The notes beneath the pieces are model-generated. The model was not told where the DNA came from. It did no database searches and saw nothing but the letters and a program-made list of their open reading frames with translations. From IMG/VR virus record IMGVR_UViG_3300043410_001330, positions 1-42,960 of that record: 42,960 nt of DNA. One strand, written 5' to 3'. Numbering within the stretch: the first letter of the stretch is position 1; each line of letters opens with the position of its first letter. Origin of the DNA: a virus. Positions 19,546 through 32,489 of this stretch are shown here, piece after piece. Position numbers and translations under genes: made by a program.

Positions 19546-20361
19546 ATGAGAATATTAATAACTGGCCACAAAGGGTTCATCGGCAGAAATATGATGGATT
19601 GGCTTAATCAAGAAGATGAGTGGCTGATCGATGGCTGGTCTTGGGACCCAGCAAATTTACCTAATATAAAACTTTATAATTGGGTCATTCACTTAGGTGC
19701 GGTCACTGACACCAGTGATGCGGATATCGATACCATTATACACAAAAACTATGAGTTTAGTCAATGGTTATTCAATGAATGCAACAAAAATAAAGTACAT
19801 TTGCAATATGCTAGCACTAGTCAGGTATATGGCAACAATAAGGATTTCAGTGAGTTTGCACCATGTCATCCAACCACACCATATGCATGGTCTAAGTACC
19901 TGTTTGATAGATGGGTACTTCAACAAGAACATAAAGTATACGTTCAAGGATTCCGATATTTCAATGTGTACGGTCGTTATATGCACACCAAAGGCGAATT
20001 CAAAGACATTATGTCACAATGGCGTGAACAAGCTAAGAAAGAAGGTAGAATAACTATCTGGGGCAATGCAGAGCATATCAAACGTGATTGGGTTTGGGTT
20101 GGTGATGTGTGCCGTCTTCACATTGATTTCATTAAACAAGTTAATGGGTCTGGTATTTGGAATGTTGGGTCTGGACTATCCCATTCATACTTTGACATTG
20201 CTGAGGAAATTTCTATCCAAGAGGGAGTTGAGTTAAAATTAATTGACCCAAAGATAACTGAGCAATATAATACAAAAGCTGATCTACGCCATCTTAAAGA
20301 AACCATAGGTAAACGCAAATGGGCAAATGTATATGAGTGGCTAGACCGTGGAATAGAATAA
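19546..20361 (+). CDS. SDR nucleotide-sugar epimerase, HldD/RfaD-like
   Basis: 271 residues from the ATG at 19546; an upstream TTG is rejected. The Rossmann motif is GHKGFIG at 7-13. The pattern HLGAVTDT (49-56), YASTSQVYG (88-96) with Thr/Ser 91-92, and YAWSK with Tyr113 and Lys117 is the active site of extended SDR enzymes. FRYFNVYGRY is the C-terminal substrate-binding motif. The HLGA-x-T-D-T phrase is closest to ADP-heptose 6-epimerase (HldD) and related sugar epimerases. A role in altering host LPS or a virion glycan is possible. It is slightly shorter than HldD, so the substrate is not certain. Confidence 0.8.
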   Translation: MRILITGHKGFIGRNMMDWLNQEDEWLIDGWSWDPANLPNIKLYNWVIHLGAVTDTSDADIDTIIHKNYEFSQWLFNECNKNKVHLQYASTSQVYGNNKDFSEFAPCHPTTPYAWSKYLFDRWVLQQEHKVYVQGFRYFNVYGRYMHTKGEFKDIMSQWREQAKKEGRITIWGNAEHIKRDWVWVGDVCRLHIDFIKQVNGSGIWNVGSGLSHSYFDIAEEISIQEGVELKLIDPKITEQYNTKADLRHLKETIGKRKWANVYEWLDRGIE

Positions 20362-20364
20362 ATA
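20359..20364 (+). promoter_or_regulatory. Late-type promoter box
   Basis: AATAAATA overlapping the end of the epimerase gene, 20 nt before the ATG at 20385 with GGAGA in between. It probably starts transcription of the internal-head/lysis group. Confidence 0.45.
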
Positions 20365-20384
20365 CCAAGATACGGAGAATATTA

Positions 20385-20840
20385 ATGAAAATACGCGAAT
20401 TTATTGATGATTACGACGATGATGAAGATGATGAACCAAACTATGATGATCTTCCATCAGTAAAAGATGCAGAAGCACTACGCCCATTATTAGCAAATGC
20501 AGCACAACAAATATATGATAAATGGGATGAAGAAGATATTGATACTTATGCAGGTGGTGGAATATGTCACTACATTGCCGATGCATTCGTTGATATATTA
20601 TATTCAAGACTACATCTGAACTGTCAATCAGTAACATCAAGTCATGAGCAACACGTTTATGTTGCCGCGCAATTCCAAGAAGGTGTCTATGTTATCGATT
20701 TACACCACAGTAATTATGAAACTGGTGGTGGATTTTCGTGGAAGAAAATACCAGATGTCGAAATAGACCCACGAGATATTACTTTTTATAGATATTCAGC
20801 AAATCCAGGTGATTTTGATGAATATGTAGGAGATTATTAA
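20385..20840 (+). CDS. Putative Cys-protease-like protein with CTS-like N-terminus
   Basis: 151 residues from the ATG at 20385 with GGAGA. The N-terminus MKIREFIDD is the capsid-targeting-like opening seen in several late genes, followed by an Asp-rich linker. The core has GGGICHYIADAFVD (57-70), then HVYVAAQF (90-97) and GVYVIDLHHS (100-109). A Cys61, His90 and Asp105 order fits a papain/NlpC-like cysteine protease or transglutaminase fold. Conserved YETGGGFSWKKIP follows. Enzyme activity is inference; the family is one that I recall from phages only as hypothetical. The stop overlaps the next start (TAATG). Confidence 0.6.
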   Translation: MKIREFIDDYDDDEDDEPNYDDLPSVKDAEALRPLLANAAQQIYDKWDEEDIDTYAGGGICHYIADAFVDILYSRLHLNCQSVTSSHEQHVYVAAQFQEGVYVIDLHHSNYETGGGFSWKKIPDVEIDPRDITFYRYSANPGDFDEYVGDY

Positions 20841-21199
20841 TGAGAGCACATGAATTTTTAAATGAAGACAGCTTTGGTACTAATCCAAAGCGTAAAATGC
20901 GTGAAGGCAGTCGTCCAGCAAGAGGACACGCTGCGCAACCAACTTATAAAGAACAAGTCCAGAGTGAAGACTTTGACTTAGATGAAGCTGGAAAAGCACC
21001 TAAGAAACTCTGCTTATCTAAAAAAACTGATAAAGAATTAGGGGCAAGTCAATTATCATCTTGTAAAGCACAAGGTTTACGTAAACGTGATACCAAACGT
21101 AAATTTAATATTGGCAATAAAGTCAAGAAAATTAAAGGTAAAATGGTTAAATCAAGTGATTACGGCGGTCCATTACCTAAATGGAAAGGGAATGAATAA
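20840..21199 (+). CDS. Basic putative internal head protein with CTS-like N-terminus
   Basis: 119 residues. The opening MRAHEFLNED has the capsid-targeting layout, with a possible prohead protease cut after E9 (LNE/D). A second L-x-E site occurs at DLDE/A around residues 47-51. The rest is strongly basic (KRK clusters, LRKRDTKRK) and contains LCLSKKTDKELGASQLSSCKAQGL, a pattern that I recall from T4-like marine phage proteins. A DNA-binding protein packed inside the head would fit. It overlaps both neighbours by TAATG junctions. Confidence 0.6.
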   Translation: MRAHEFLNEDSFGTNPKRKMREGSRPARGHAAQPTYKEQVQSEDFDLDEAGKAPKKLCLSKKTDKELGASQLSSCKAQGLRKRDTKRKFNIGNKVKKIKGKMVKSSDYGGPLPKWKGNE

Positions 21200-21987
21200 T
21201 GAAAATTTTTGAACTGTTAGCACCTGCTACGTCACCATTTTCATTAAATGTGCCTTCGAGTAAAGAAGGCATGGATATTGCTGATTTACAAAAAGTATTG
21301 AAAGCACTTAGATATGACTTAGGCCCAACTGGTGTTGATGGAAAATTAGGTGACTACACATCTGCAGCTATAAAAGCAGCACAAGCCGACGTTGAGCAAG
21401 CATCAACTGGTGTACCAGATAGTGAATTTATCAATGTATTAAACCAAGTGTTATCGGCATACCCAGAGTTTACAGCATCACTGTCAAAAACAAATCCAGA
21501 TGAATTAAAGCACTCAAAGGACTCTGGTTCATCCAACATTGAGTTAGATCCAGAATTCGATAAAGCATTGCATCAAGTTGCTGAAAAACTAGGTGTCAAT
21601 GCAAACGATTTAAAAGCAATTATGTACAAAGAATCTAGGCTCAAACCAACCGCAGTAAACAAATATTCTGGGGCAACTGGGCTGATCCAATTTATGCCAA
21701 AAACGGCGGCGGCACTTGGTACCTCAACGAAAGAATTGTACAATATGTCTGCTGTTGAACAATTGCAATATGTCTATAAGTACTATAAACAATATGTGCG
21801 TCCTGGTGACGACCGTGGTACATTATACATGGCTACGTTCTATCCAGCACTTATGCATCATGATGACAACCACGTAATTAGTTCTCGTGGTAAAGCAATA
21901 TATGACCAGAACCGTGGTCTAGATGTTTCACACGATGGTGTTCTTACAGTTGGTGATGTAAAACGAAGTGTGAATGCCTATGCTTAA
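21199..21987 (+). CDS. Lytic transglycosylase with peptidoglycan-binding domain
   Basis: 262 residues. The N-terminus is MKIFELLAP, similar to the capsid-targeting openings. A PG_binding_1-type domain follows (about 23-85: DLQKVLKAL, GVDGKLGDYTSAAIKAAQ). The C-terminal part is an SLT transglycosylase domain: KAIMYKESRLKPTAVN with the catalytic Glu145, then GATGLIQFMPKTAAALG. It cleaves peptidoglycan by forming 1,6-anhydro ends. No signal peptide is seen, so it is either holin-dependent or, given the CTS-like start, packaged in the virion for entry. Confidence 0.85.
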   Translation: MKIFELLAPATSPFSLNVPSSKEGMDIADLQKVLKALRYDLGPTGVDGKLGDYTSAAIKAAQADVEQASTGVPDSEFINVLNQVLSAYPEFTASLSKTNPDELKHSKDSGSSNIELDPEFDKALHQVAEKLGVNANDLKAIMYKESRLKPTAVNKYSGATGLIQFMPKTAAALGTSTKELYNMSAVEQLQYVYKYYKQYVRPGDDRGTLYMATFYPALMHHDDNHVISSRGKAIYDQNRGLDVSHDGVLTVGDVKRSVNAYA

Positions 21988-22549
21988 GTTAAATAGGTAC
22001 ATGAATTTAACAGGTAATTTAATAATAGCACCACCAGCGGTCAAAGGAAACTTCTGGTATAAAACAGTTATAATGATAACTGAACATCATACTAATGGTA
22101 GTATTGGACTCATGCTTAATAAAAAAAGCAATATGTCCGTCGCCGAACTTGGTGATAAGTTAGGATACGATATAGATATCGATGATTTTGTATATGTGGG
22201 TGGTCCTATAAGTAAACAAAGTCTTTCACTACTACATAGCAATGAATGGCGATGCAAAAACACTATGAGAATAAATGATCAATTTTCTATTAGTTCAGCT
22301 GATGATATGCTTCCTAGATTTGCTAAGTATGATATGCCAAATCAATGGCGAATGTTTGTTGGTGTATGTGGGTGGGCACCTTGTCAACTAGAAAATGAAA
22401 TTAAAGGTGTTGAACCATATATTCATGACAATAGTTGGTGTATCTCAACTGGTAGTTCTGATCTAGTATATAACTCAGATGGTAAAGAACAATGGTGGAA
22501 TGCACTAGAACAATCTAGTATGGAATTCGCACGTGGGATTCTATCATGA
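21974..22549 (+). CDS. YqgE/AlgH family protein (UPF0301)
   Basis: 191 residues if started at 21974; an internal ATG at 22001 (MNLTGNLII) looks like the natural start, giving 182 residues. It matches YqgE: NLIIAPP, VIMITEHHTNGSIGLMLNK, VYVGGPI and RMFVGVCGWAPCQLENEI. Bacterial YqgE is a small alpha/beta protein of unknown biochemical role, often co-located with Holliday-junction resolvase genes. A phage copy is unusual in my experience. The start overlaps the lytic transglycosylase, and the stop overlaps the next gene (ATGA). Confidence 0.85.
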   Translation: MPMLKLNRYMNLTGNLIIAPPAVKGNFWYKTVIMITEHHTNGSIGLMLNKKSNMSVAELGDKLGYDIDIDDFVYVGGPISKQSLSLLHSNEWRCKNTMRINDQFSISSADDMLPRFAKYDMPNQWRMFVGVCGWAPCQLENEIKGVEPYIHDNSWCISTGSSDLVYNSDGKEQWWNALEQSSMEFARGILS

Positions 22550-22983
22550 AGAAATGGCTATGGAAAATTGGTGGTTTTGTTTTATTAGGGATTGCATACT
22601 TAGGTGTAATAACACCAGGACTGCCATTTAGTCCATTCCTAGTTGGCGCGGCGGTATGTTTTAGTAAAGGTAGCCCAAAAATGCATGCTTGGATTTATAA
22701 TCATAAGCTATTTGGACCTTTTCTTACTAACTGGGTTGACCATAAGGTATTTCCTACTAAAATGAAATATACTATGCTGATTGTAATGGGGTCATCTCTT
22801 TTAATACTATGGCTTAAAACATACAACGTTAAAGCACTATTAGGTAGTGGTATCTTTATGGCATTGGTAGCAATATGGGCATGGCGATATCCTGGTAGCC
22901 TCGATGAATATGAATATAGAAAATCTAACGGAAAACGCATAGGATGGTTTAAAGTTTCGTTAAATAACGATATACAACAATAA
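22546..22983 (+). CDS. DUF454 (YbaN-like) inner-membrane protein
   Basis: 145 residues. The first segment, ending in LGVITPGLPFSPFLVGAAVCFSKGSPKMHAW, is the DUF454 signature (L-G-x-x-x-P-x-L-P-x-x-P-F-x-x-x-A-x-x-C-F, then SP and W). Three or four membrane spans are predicted by hydrophobicity, with W-D-H and Y-R-x-x-NGKR in polar loops. The activity of YbaN is not known to me. It is co-transcribed with YqgE and a secreted nuclease. Confidence 0.8.
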   Translation: MKKWLWKIGGFVLLGIAYLGVITPGLPFSPFLVGAAVCFSKGSPKMHAWIYNHKLFGPFLTNWVDHKVFPTKMKYTMLIVMGSSLLILWLKTYNVKALLGSGIFMALVAIWAWRYPGSLDEYEYRKSNGKRIGWFKVSLNNDIQQ

Positions 22984-22991
22984 AGGATTTT

Positions 22992-23798
22992 ATGAGATTT
23001 TTATTATTAACATTTACATTATTAGCGGCATTCCAAGTAAAAGCATGGGATCAATGGGCACCATATCCAGTTGACAAATGTCAAGTGCAAGTACCATACG
23101 GCATACCAGCCGCATCAACACAAGGCACAACTATCTGTCGGGCCGGATATATTACATTGAATGACCCTATTGCAAAATTACCAGTATGGGTAAGTTATCA
23201 ATTATTTCCAGAATACGCATTAGGTTGTGTGCCCCGTTCAAATGGATTTGCACCGGACAAAAGTTTACCTAAAGGTGCAAGAGCTGAATTAGAAGATTAT
23301 GCAAAATCTGGATATGACATCGGACACGTTGCGCCAAACGCTGATATGAGTAGATTCGACCAGTTGGAACTCGAAAGTTTTTTGTTAACAAATATGATGC
23401 CGCAACTCCCTGGGCTAAATCGTGGGATTTGGAAGTTATTGGAAACCAATGTTCGTGGATGGACCGTGCAACGGAACCATTCGATTGTGGTATACGCTGG
23501 ACCTATTTATGGCGCTGGTGATCCAGTAATCGGTCCTAATAAAATGGTGATTCCACATGCATTTTATAAGATTGTAATCGATACCACCACAAACGAGGTT
23601 GCTGGGTTTTTATTCCCACATACCGGTAACCAAGGTAATGATTTAACTAAAGTTAGAGCCCCAGTTGCACAAATACAATCATTAACTGGTATAGCGTTTG
23701 CATACCCAGCTAATGCAGTTGAATTACCATTAGATTACTTATGGTCCGTTGATTATAAAGCATTGACTGATGCTAAGAAGGCGTCTTGTGGTAAATAA
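22992..23798 (+). CDS. Secreted DNA/RNA non-specific endonuclease (EndoG/NucA-like)
   Basis: 268 residues. A Sec signal peptide, MRFLLLTFTLLAAFQVKA (cut likely at A18), precedes the catalytic domain. The active-site phrase is YDIGHVAPNADM at 108-119: His112 is the general base, and D-x-G-H replaces the usual D-R-G-H, with Ile at 110. NMMPQLPGLNRGIWKLLE (134-151) supplies the metal-binding Asn143. Such enzymes degrade DNA and RNA with Mg2+. Export to the periplasm is unusual for a phage nuclease and suggests attack on incoming or released DNA. An AAGGA site supports the start. Confidence 0.85.
   Translation: MRFLLLTFTLLAAFQVKAWDQWAPYPVDKCQVQVPYGIPAASTQGTTICRAGYITLNDPIAKLPVWVSYQLFPEYALGCVPRSNGFAPDKSLPKGARAELEDYAKSGYDIGHVAPNADMSRFDQLELESFLLTNMMPQLPGLNRGIWKLLETNVRGWTVQRNHSIVVYAGPIYGAGDPVIGPNKMVIPHAFYKIVIDTTTNEVAGFLFPHTGNQGNDLTKVRAPVAQIQSLTGIAFAYPANAVELPLDYLWSVDYKALTDAKKASCGK
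23792..23797 (+). promoter_or_regulatory. Late-type promoter box (GTAAATA)
   Basis: GTAAATAA overlaps the stop codon of the nuclease gene. It lies 63 nt before the ATG at 23861 and could start that short transcript. This is weaker evidence than the other boxes because of the distance. Confidence 0.35.
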
Positions 23799-23860
23799 TA
23801 TAATTACAGCCATCTTTGACGTATTAGCTTGGTATGGTTGTGGTTTGGAGGGAATTATCT

Positions 23861-24082
23861 ATGAAATATGACTACTTGGCCGAACGCGCCCAATATCTTA
23901 GCCATACAAAAGAATTAGCAAAAGCACATTACGGCGACGTCGAAAATGAGGACGAAGCTGTGTTACAATTCTTAGCAAGAAGTGTTGCACATTCAAAAGA
24001 GGATGATGCAAGATTAACCGATGAGGTTGAACTTCTTAAAGATCGTATTACAAAAATTGAAGATATTATCAACGCAAGATAA
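23861..24082 (+). CDS. Hypothetical small helical protein (73 aa)
   Basis: 73 residues from the ATG at 23861, preceded by GGAGG; a longer frame is rejected. It is almost all helix, with a repeated E/K pattern, ending in [18 protein letters not shown], a likely coiled coil. It overlaps the end of the convergent ALAS gene by 14 nt. The family is unknown. It could be a virion or assembly component, since similar short coiled-coil proteins of T4-like phages end in this way. Confidence 0.6.
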   Translation: MKYDYLAERAQYLSHTKELAKAHYGDVENEDEAVLQFLARSVAHSKEDDARLTDEVELLKDRITKIEDIINAR

Positions 24083-25262
24083 GTGCTGTTAACGCATTCA
24101 CTAAATCTTCAATCATACCGTCTGTGTGAAGAGGGGTTGGGGCAAATCTCAATCGTTCTTCACCAACTGGCACCGTTGGATACTGTATCGCTTGTGCATA
24201 TATATTATACTCATTCAGTAACAAATCACTAATTTCTTTCGCACGTTTTGCATTACCAATTTTCACTGGAACTATATGTGTAAAACTTTCCATAACTGGT
24301 AATCTTGCCTTTATCATTTTATATTTTAATTTAGCCGCACGTTCTTGATGTGCCATCCGTAATTCATGATGTTCTTTTAAATACTTTACGGATGCCAATG
24401 CACCAGCCGCGATAACAGGACTTAGACTAGTGGTAAATATAAATCCATCGGCGACACTTCTTATTGCATCTATTACCACTGAATCAGCCGCAATATAACC
24501 ACCTTGTACACCATACGCCTTACCAAGAGTACCATTAACGATATCTATTCGATGTTGTAATCCATATTCTTCCAAAAATCCTGCACCAGTTGCACCTCGT
24601 ACACCAACCGCATGGACCTCGTCTATATAAGTAATTGCATTATACTTTTCTGACAACTCACAAATCGTAGCAATTGGGCTTATATCACCTTCCATCGAAT
24701 ATACACTTTCAAATACAATACAAGGTGTTGCTCCTCGACTAACCGCGTCAACTAAACATTCCTCTAAATGATCCATATCATTATGTTTAAATATCTGTTT
24801 CGGTGCCCGACTATGGCGCATTCCATTAATTAAACTGTTGTGATTTTTACTATCACTTATAAATTCGATATTGGGGACAATCTTAGCTAATGCAACCAAA
24901 CTCCATTCATTAGCCGTATACGCGGAACTGAATAACAATGCGCGTTCTTTTTTATGCAATGATGCTAACTCGTGTTCTAACGCAACATGATAATGACAAG
25001 TTCCTGAAATATTTCTAGTACCACCTGAACCTGCACCAGTCATATCTAATGCTGTTCTCATTGCATCTAACACAACTTTATGCTGACCCATTCCTAAGTA
25101 ATCATTACTGCACCAATTAACTATATTTTTAATAGCATACGGTCCATACCATATTGCATTTGGATACTTACCTTGTTCACGTAATATATCGTTGAATACT
25201 CTATAGTTACCGTTGTCTTTTAATGTGGTTATAATTTTTTGAAATGGTTCTTTGTTTATCAT
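24069..25262 (-). CDS. hemA: 5-aminolevulinate synthase (Shemin pathway)
   Basis: 397 residues. The PLP enzyme condenses glycine and succinyl-CoA to 5-aminolevulinate, the first step of C4 tetrapyrrole synthesis. It is full length and aligns by eye with Rhodobacter ALAS: Arg21 in [16 protein letters not shown] (51-60), [14 protein letters not shown] (75-88), [19 protein letters not shown] with Asp214 and His217, NGTLGKAYG with the PLP Lys248, and YPTVP plus ERLRFAPTP with Arg372. The start is the ATG at 25262, since the upstream frame is covered by another gene. There is no ribosome site, but a CATAAATA box lies 4 nt before the ATG. It is separate from other metabolic genes. Confidence 0.93.
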   Translation of the reverse strand: MINKEPFQKIITTLKDNGNYRVFNDILREQGKYPNAIWYGPYAIKNIVNWCSNDYLGMGQHKVVLDAMRTALDMTGAGSGGTRNISGTCHYHVALEHELASLHKKERALLFSSAYTANEWSLVALAKIVPNIEFISDSKNHNSLINGMRHSRAPKQIFKHNDMDHLEECLVDAVSRGATPCIVFESVYSMEGDISPIATICELSEKYNAITYIDEVHAVGVRGATGAGFLEEYGLQHRIDIVNGTLGKAYGVQGGYIAADSVVIDAIRSVADGFIFTTSLSPVIAAGALASVKYLKEHHELRMAHQERAAKLKYKMIKARLPVMESFTHIVPVKIGNAKRAKEISDLLLNEYNIYAQAIQYPTVPVGEERLRFAPTPLHTDGMIEDLVNALTALILR

Positions 25263-25266
25263 TTTG

Positions 25267-25272
25267 TATTTA
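25267..25272 (-). promoter_or_regulatory. Late-type promoter box of the ALAS gene
   Basis: On the minus strand GCATAAATA is followed by CAAA and the ATG at 25262. There is no Shine-Dalgarno. Together with the plus-strand box at 25277 it forms the inverted repeat TATTTATGCCTAAATA. Confidence 0.5.
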
Positions 25273-25276
25273 TGCC

Positions 25277-25282
25277 TAAATA
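25277..25282 (+). promoter_or_regulatory. Late-type promoter box (CTAAATA)
   Basis: GCCTAAATATAGG lies 17 nt before the ATG at 25300, with GGGAGAGGA as ribosome site. It is divergent from and separated by only 4 nt from the ALAS box. Confidence 0.55.
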
Positions 25283-25299
25283 TAGGGAGAGGATTTAAA

Positions 25300-25515
25300 A
25301 TGGCAGCAAACGGCATATCCACACTTGCAACAAAAGCAGCAAGACAAAAAGCAAAATTAGACTTAGCGCAAACTAAAAGAAGTACCACTGGAACTAATGG
25401 ATATAGAACATTACATACATATGCATTGGCAGACTTACCAACACAATACTCTGGTAACAATGTGATTGATAATCCAAATGTTGGTGGTCTTAAACAAGGC
25501 AGACCTTGGTCATAA
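25300..25515 (+). CDS. Conserved myovirus structural protein (71 aa)
   Basis: 71 residues, starting after GGGAGAGGA. The sequence [27 protein letters not shown], then [11 protein letters not shown] and [14 protein letters not shown], matches a small family that I recall from T4-like cyanophages, usually described as a virion protein near the tail-fibre genes. It heads the structural region on the plus strand. Its exact place in the particle is not known to me. Confidence 0.7.
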   Translation: MAANGISTLATKAARQKAKLDLAQTKRSTTGTNGYRTLHTYALADLPTQYSGNNVIDNPNVGGLKQGRPWS

Positions 25516-25527
25516 GAGAGGCGCATA

Positions 25528-25785
25528 ATGACAATTGAAGAATTATTAAGATCCTTAATGGATCGATTAGATAAGATAGAAAACGGTGATACGAAACAAC
25601 CAGTAGTGGTACACGTTCATAATAATCTAAATGGCGAAACCTCTGAACATAATCCAACCGAAATTGACGATGAACCTGGTACATTCACACCACCGCTCCA
25701 ACAAAAAATTGAACTATTAAAAAAATCAGCCGGTCTTAAATCTATATTTGACCTTGCCGATGATGATGGTCCATTCGAGAGTTAA
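25528..25785 (+). CDS. Small acidic protein of the PLQQ type, fibre cassette 1
   Basis: 85 residues. It begins [21 protein letters not shown], contains a Thr/Glu/Asp-rich linker and ends in [33 protein letters not shown]. The [17 protein letters not shown] phrase recurs as [16 protein letters not shown] in 29590, also directly before a collagen-like fibre gene. A role as fibre chaperone or connector is suggested by its constant position. The start follows a GAGAGGC element. Confidence 0.6.
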   Translation: MTIEELLRSLMDRLDKIENGDTKQPVVVHVHNNLNGETSEHNPTEIDDEPGTFTPPLQQKIELLKKSAGLKSIFDLADDDGPFES

Positions 25786-25787
25786 CC

Positions 25788-29558
<3,771 letters not shown>

Positions 29559-29564
29559 TATACG

Positions 29565-29570
29565 TAAATA
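29565..29570 (+). promoter_or_regulatory. Late-type promoter box (GTAAATA)
   Basis: TACGTAAATATA, 19 nt before the ATG at 29590, with AAAGGA as ribosome site. It starts fibre cassette 2. Confidence 0.55.
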
Positions 29571-29589
29571 TATTAATAAAGGATTATAA

Positions 29590-29867
29590 ATGAGAGCAAG
29601 AGAATTTACAATAAATGTACCAATTAACATTAAAATTAATGGTGATGGTGATCCCGAAATAGATGTTCCATCATCGGATAGTGTTGATCCTAGTGAACTA
29701 GACCCAAATCCAATATATATCTCACCATTACAACAAGATTTAGAACTCCGTAAAGCTGAGGTTGGTAAAAATAGTGATGTTATCCAAGATCTCACACAAG
29801 ATGAATTCAAAGATACCTTATCATCCGATGAACTAGTAAGAGTTAGAGAAATACTTGGAAAATTAGT

Positions 29868-29871
<4 letters not shown>
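29590..29871 (+). CDS. Small acidic PLQQ protein, fibre cassette 2, CTS-like start
   Basis: 93 residues. The opening [10 protein letters not shown] resembles the capsid-targeting-like starts. Then come Asp/Pro/Ser-rich segments and [25 protein letters not shown], the same phrase as in 25528. A terminal helix ([15 protein letters not shown]) follows. It overlaps the fibre gene by 4 nt. The duplicated order (small acidic protein, then fibre) implies a shared function such as chaperone or adaptor. Confidence 0.6.
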
Positions 29872-32438
<2,567 letters not shown>

Positions 32439-32442
32439 TAAC

Positions 32443-32448
32443 TAAATA
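32443..32448 (+). promoter_or_regulatory. Late-type promoter box (CTAAATA)
   Basis: ATAACTAAATACAA, 41 nt before the ATG at 32490, with AGGAG as ribosome site. It starts the transcript of the 1024-residue structural protein. Confidence 0.55.
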
Positions 32449-32489
32449 CAACATAATGGAATTATCCATAACAATTAGGAGAATAAAAA

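Noticed and set aside
25263-25526. N-terminal extension of the ALAS frame by 88 codons
   Set aside because: It covers the promoter spacer and the 71-residue structural gene on the other strand, and its sequence has no ALAS similarity. The natural ALAS N-terminus begins at 25262 and gives Arg21 and Lys248 in the usual places.
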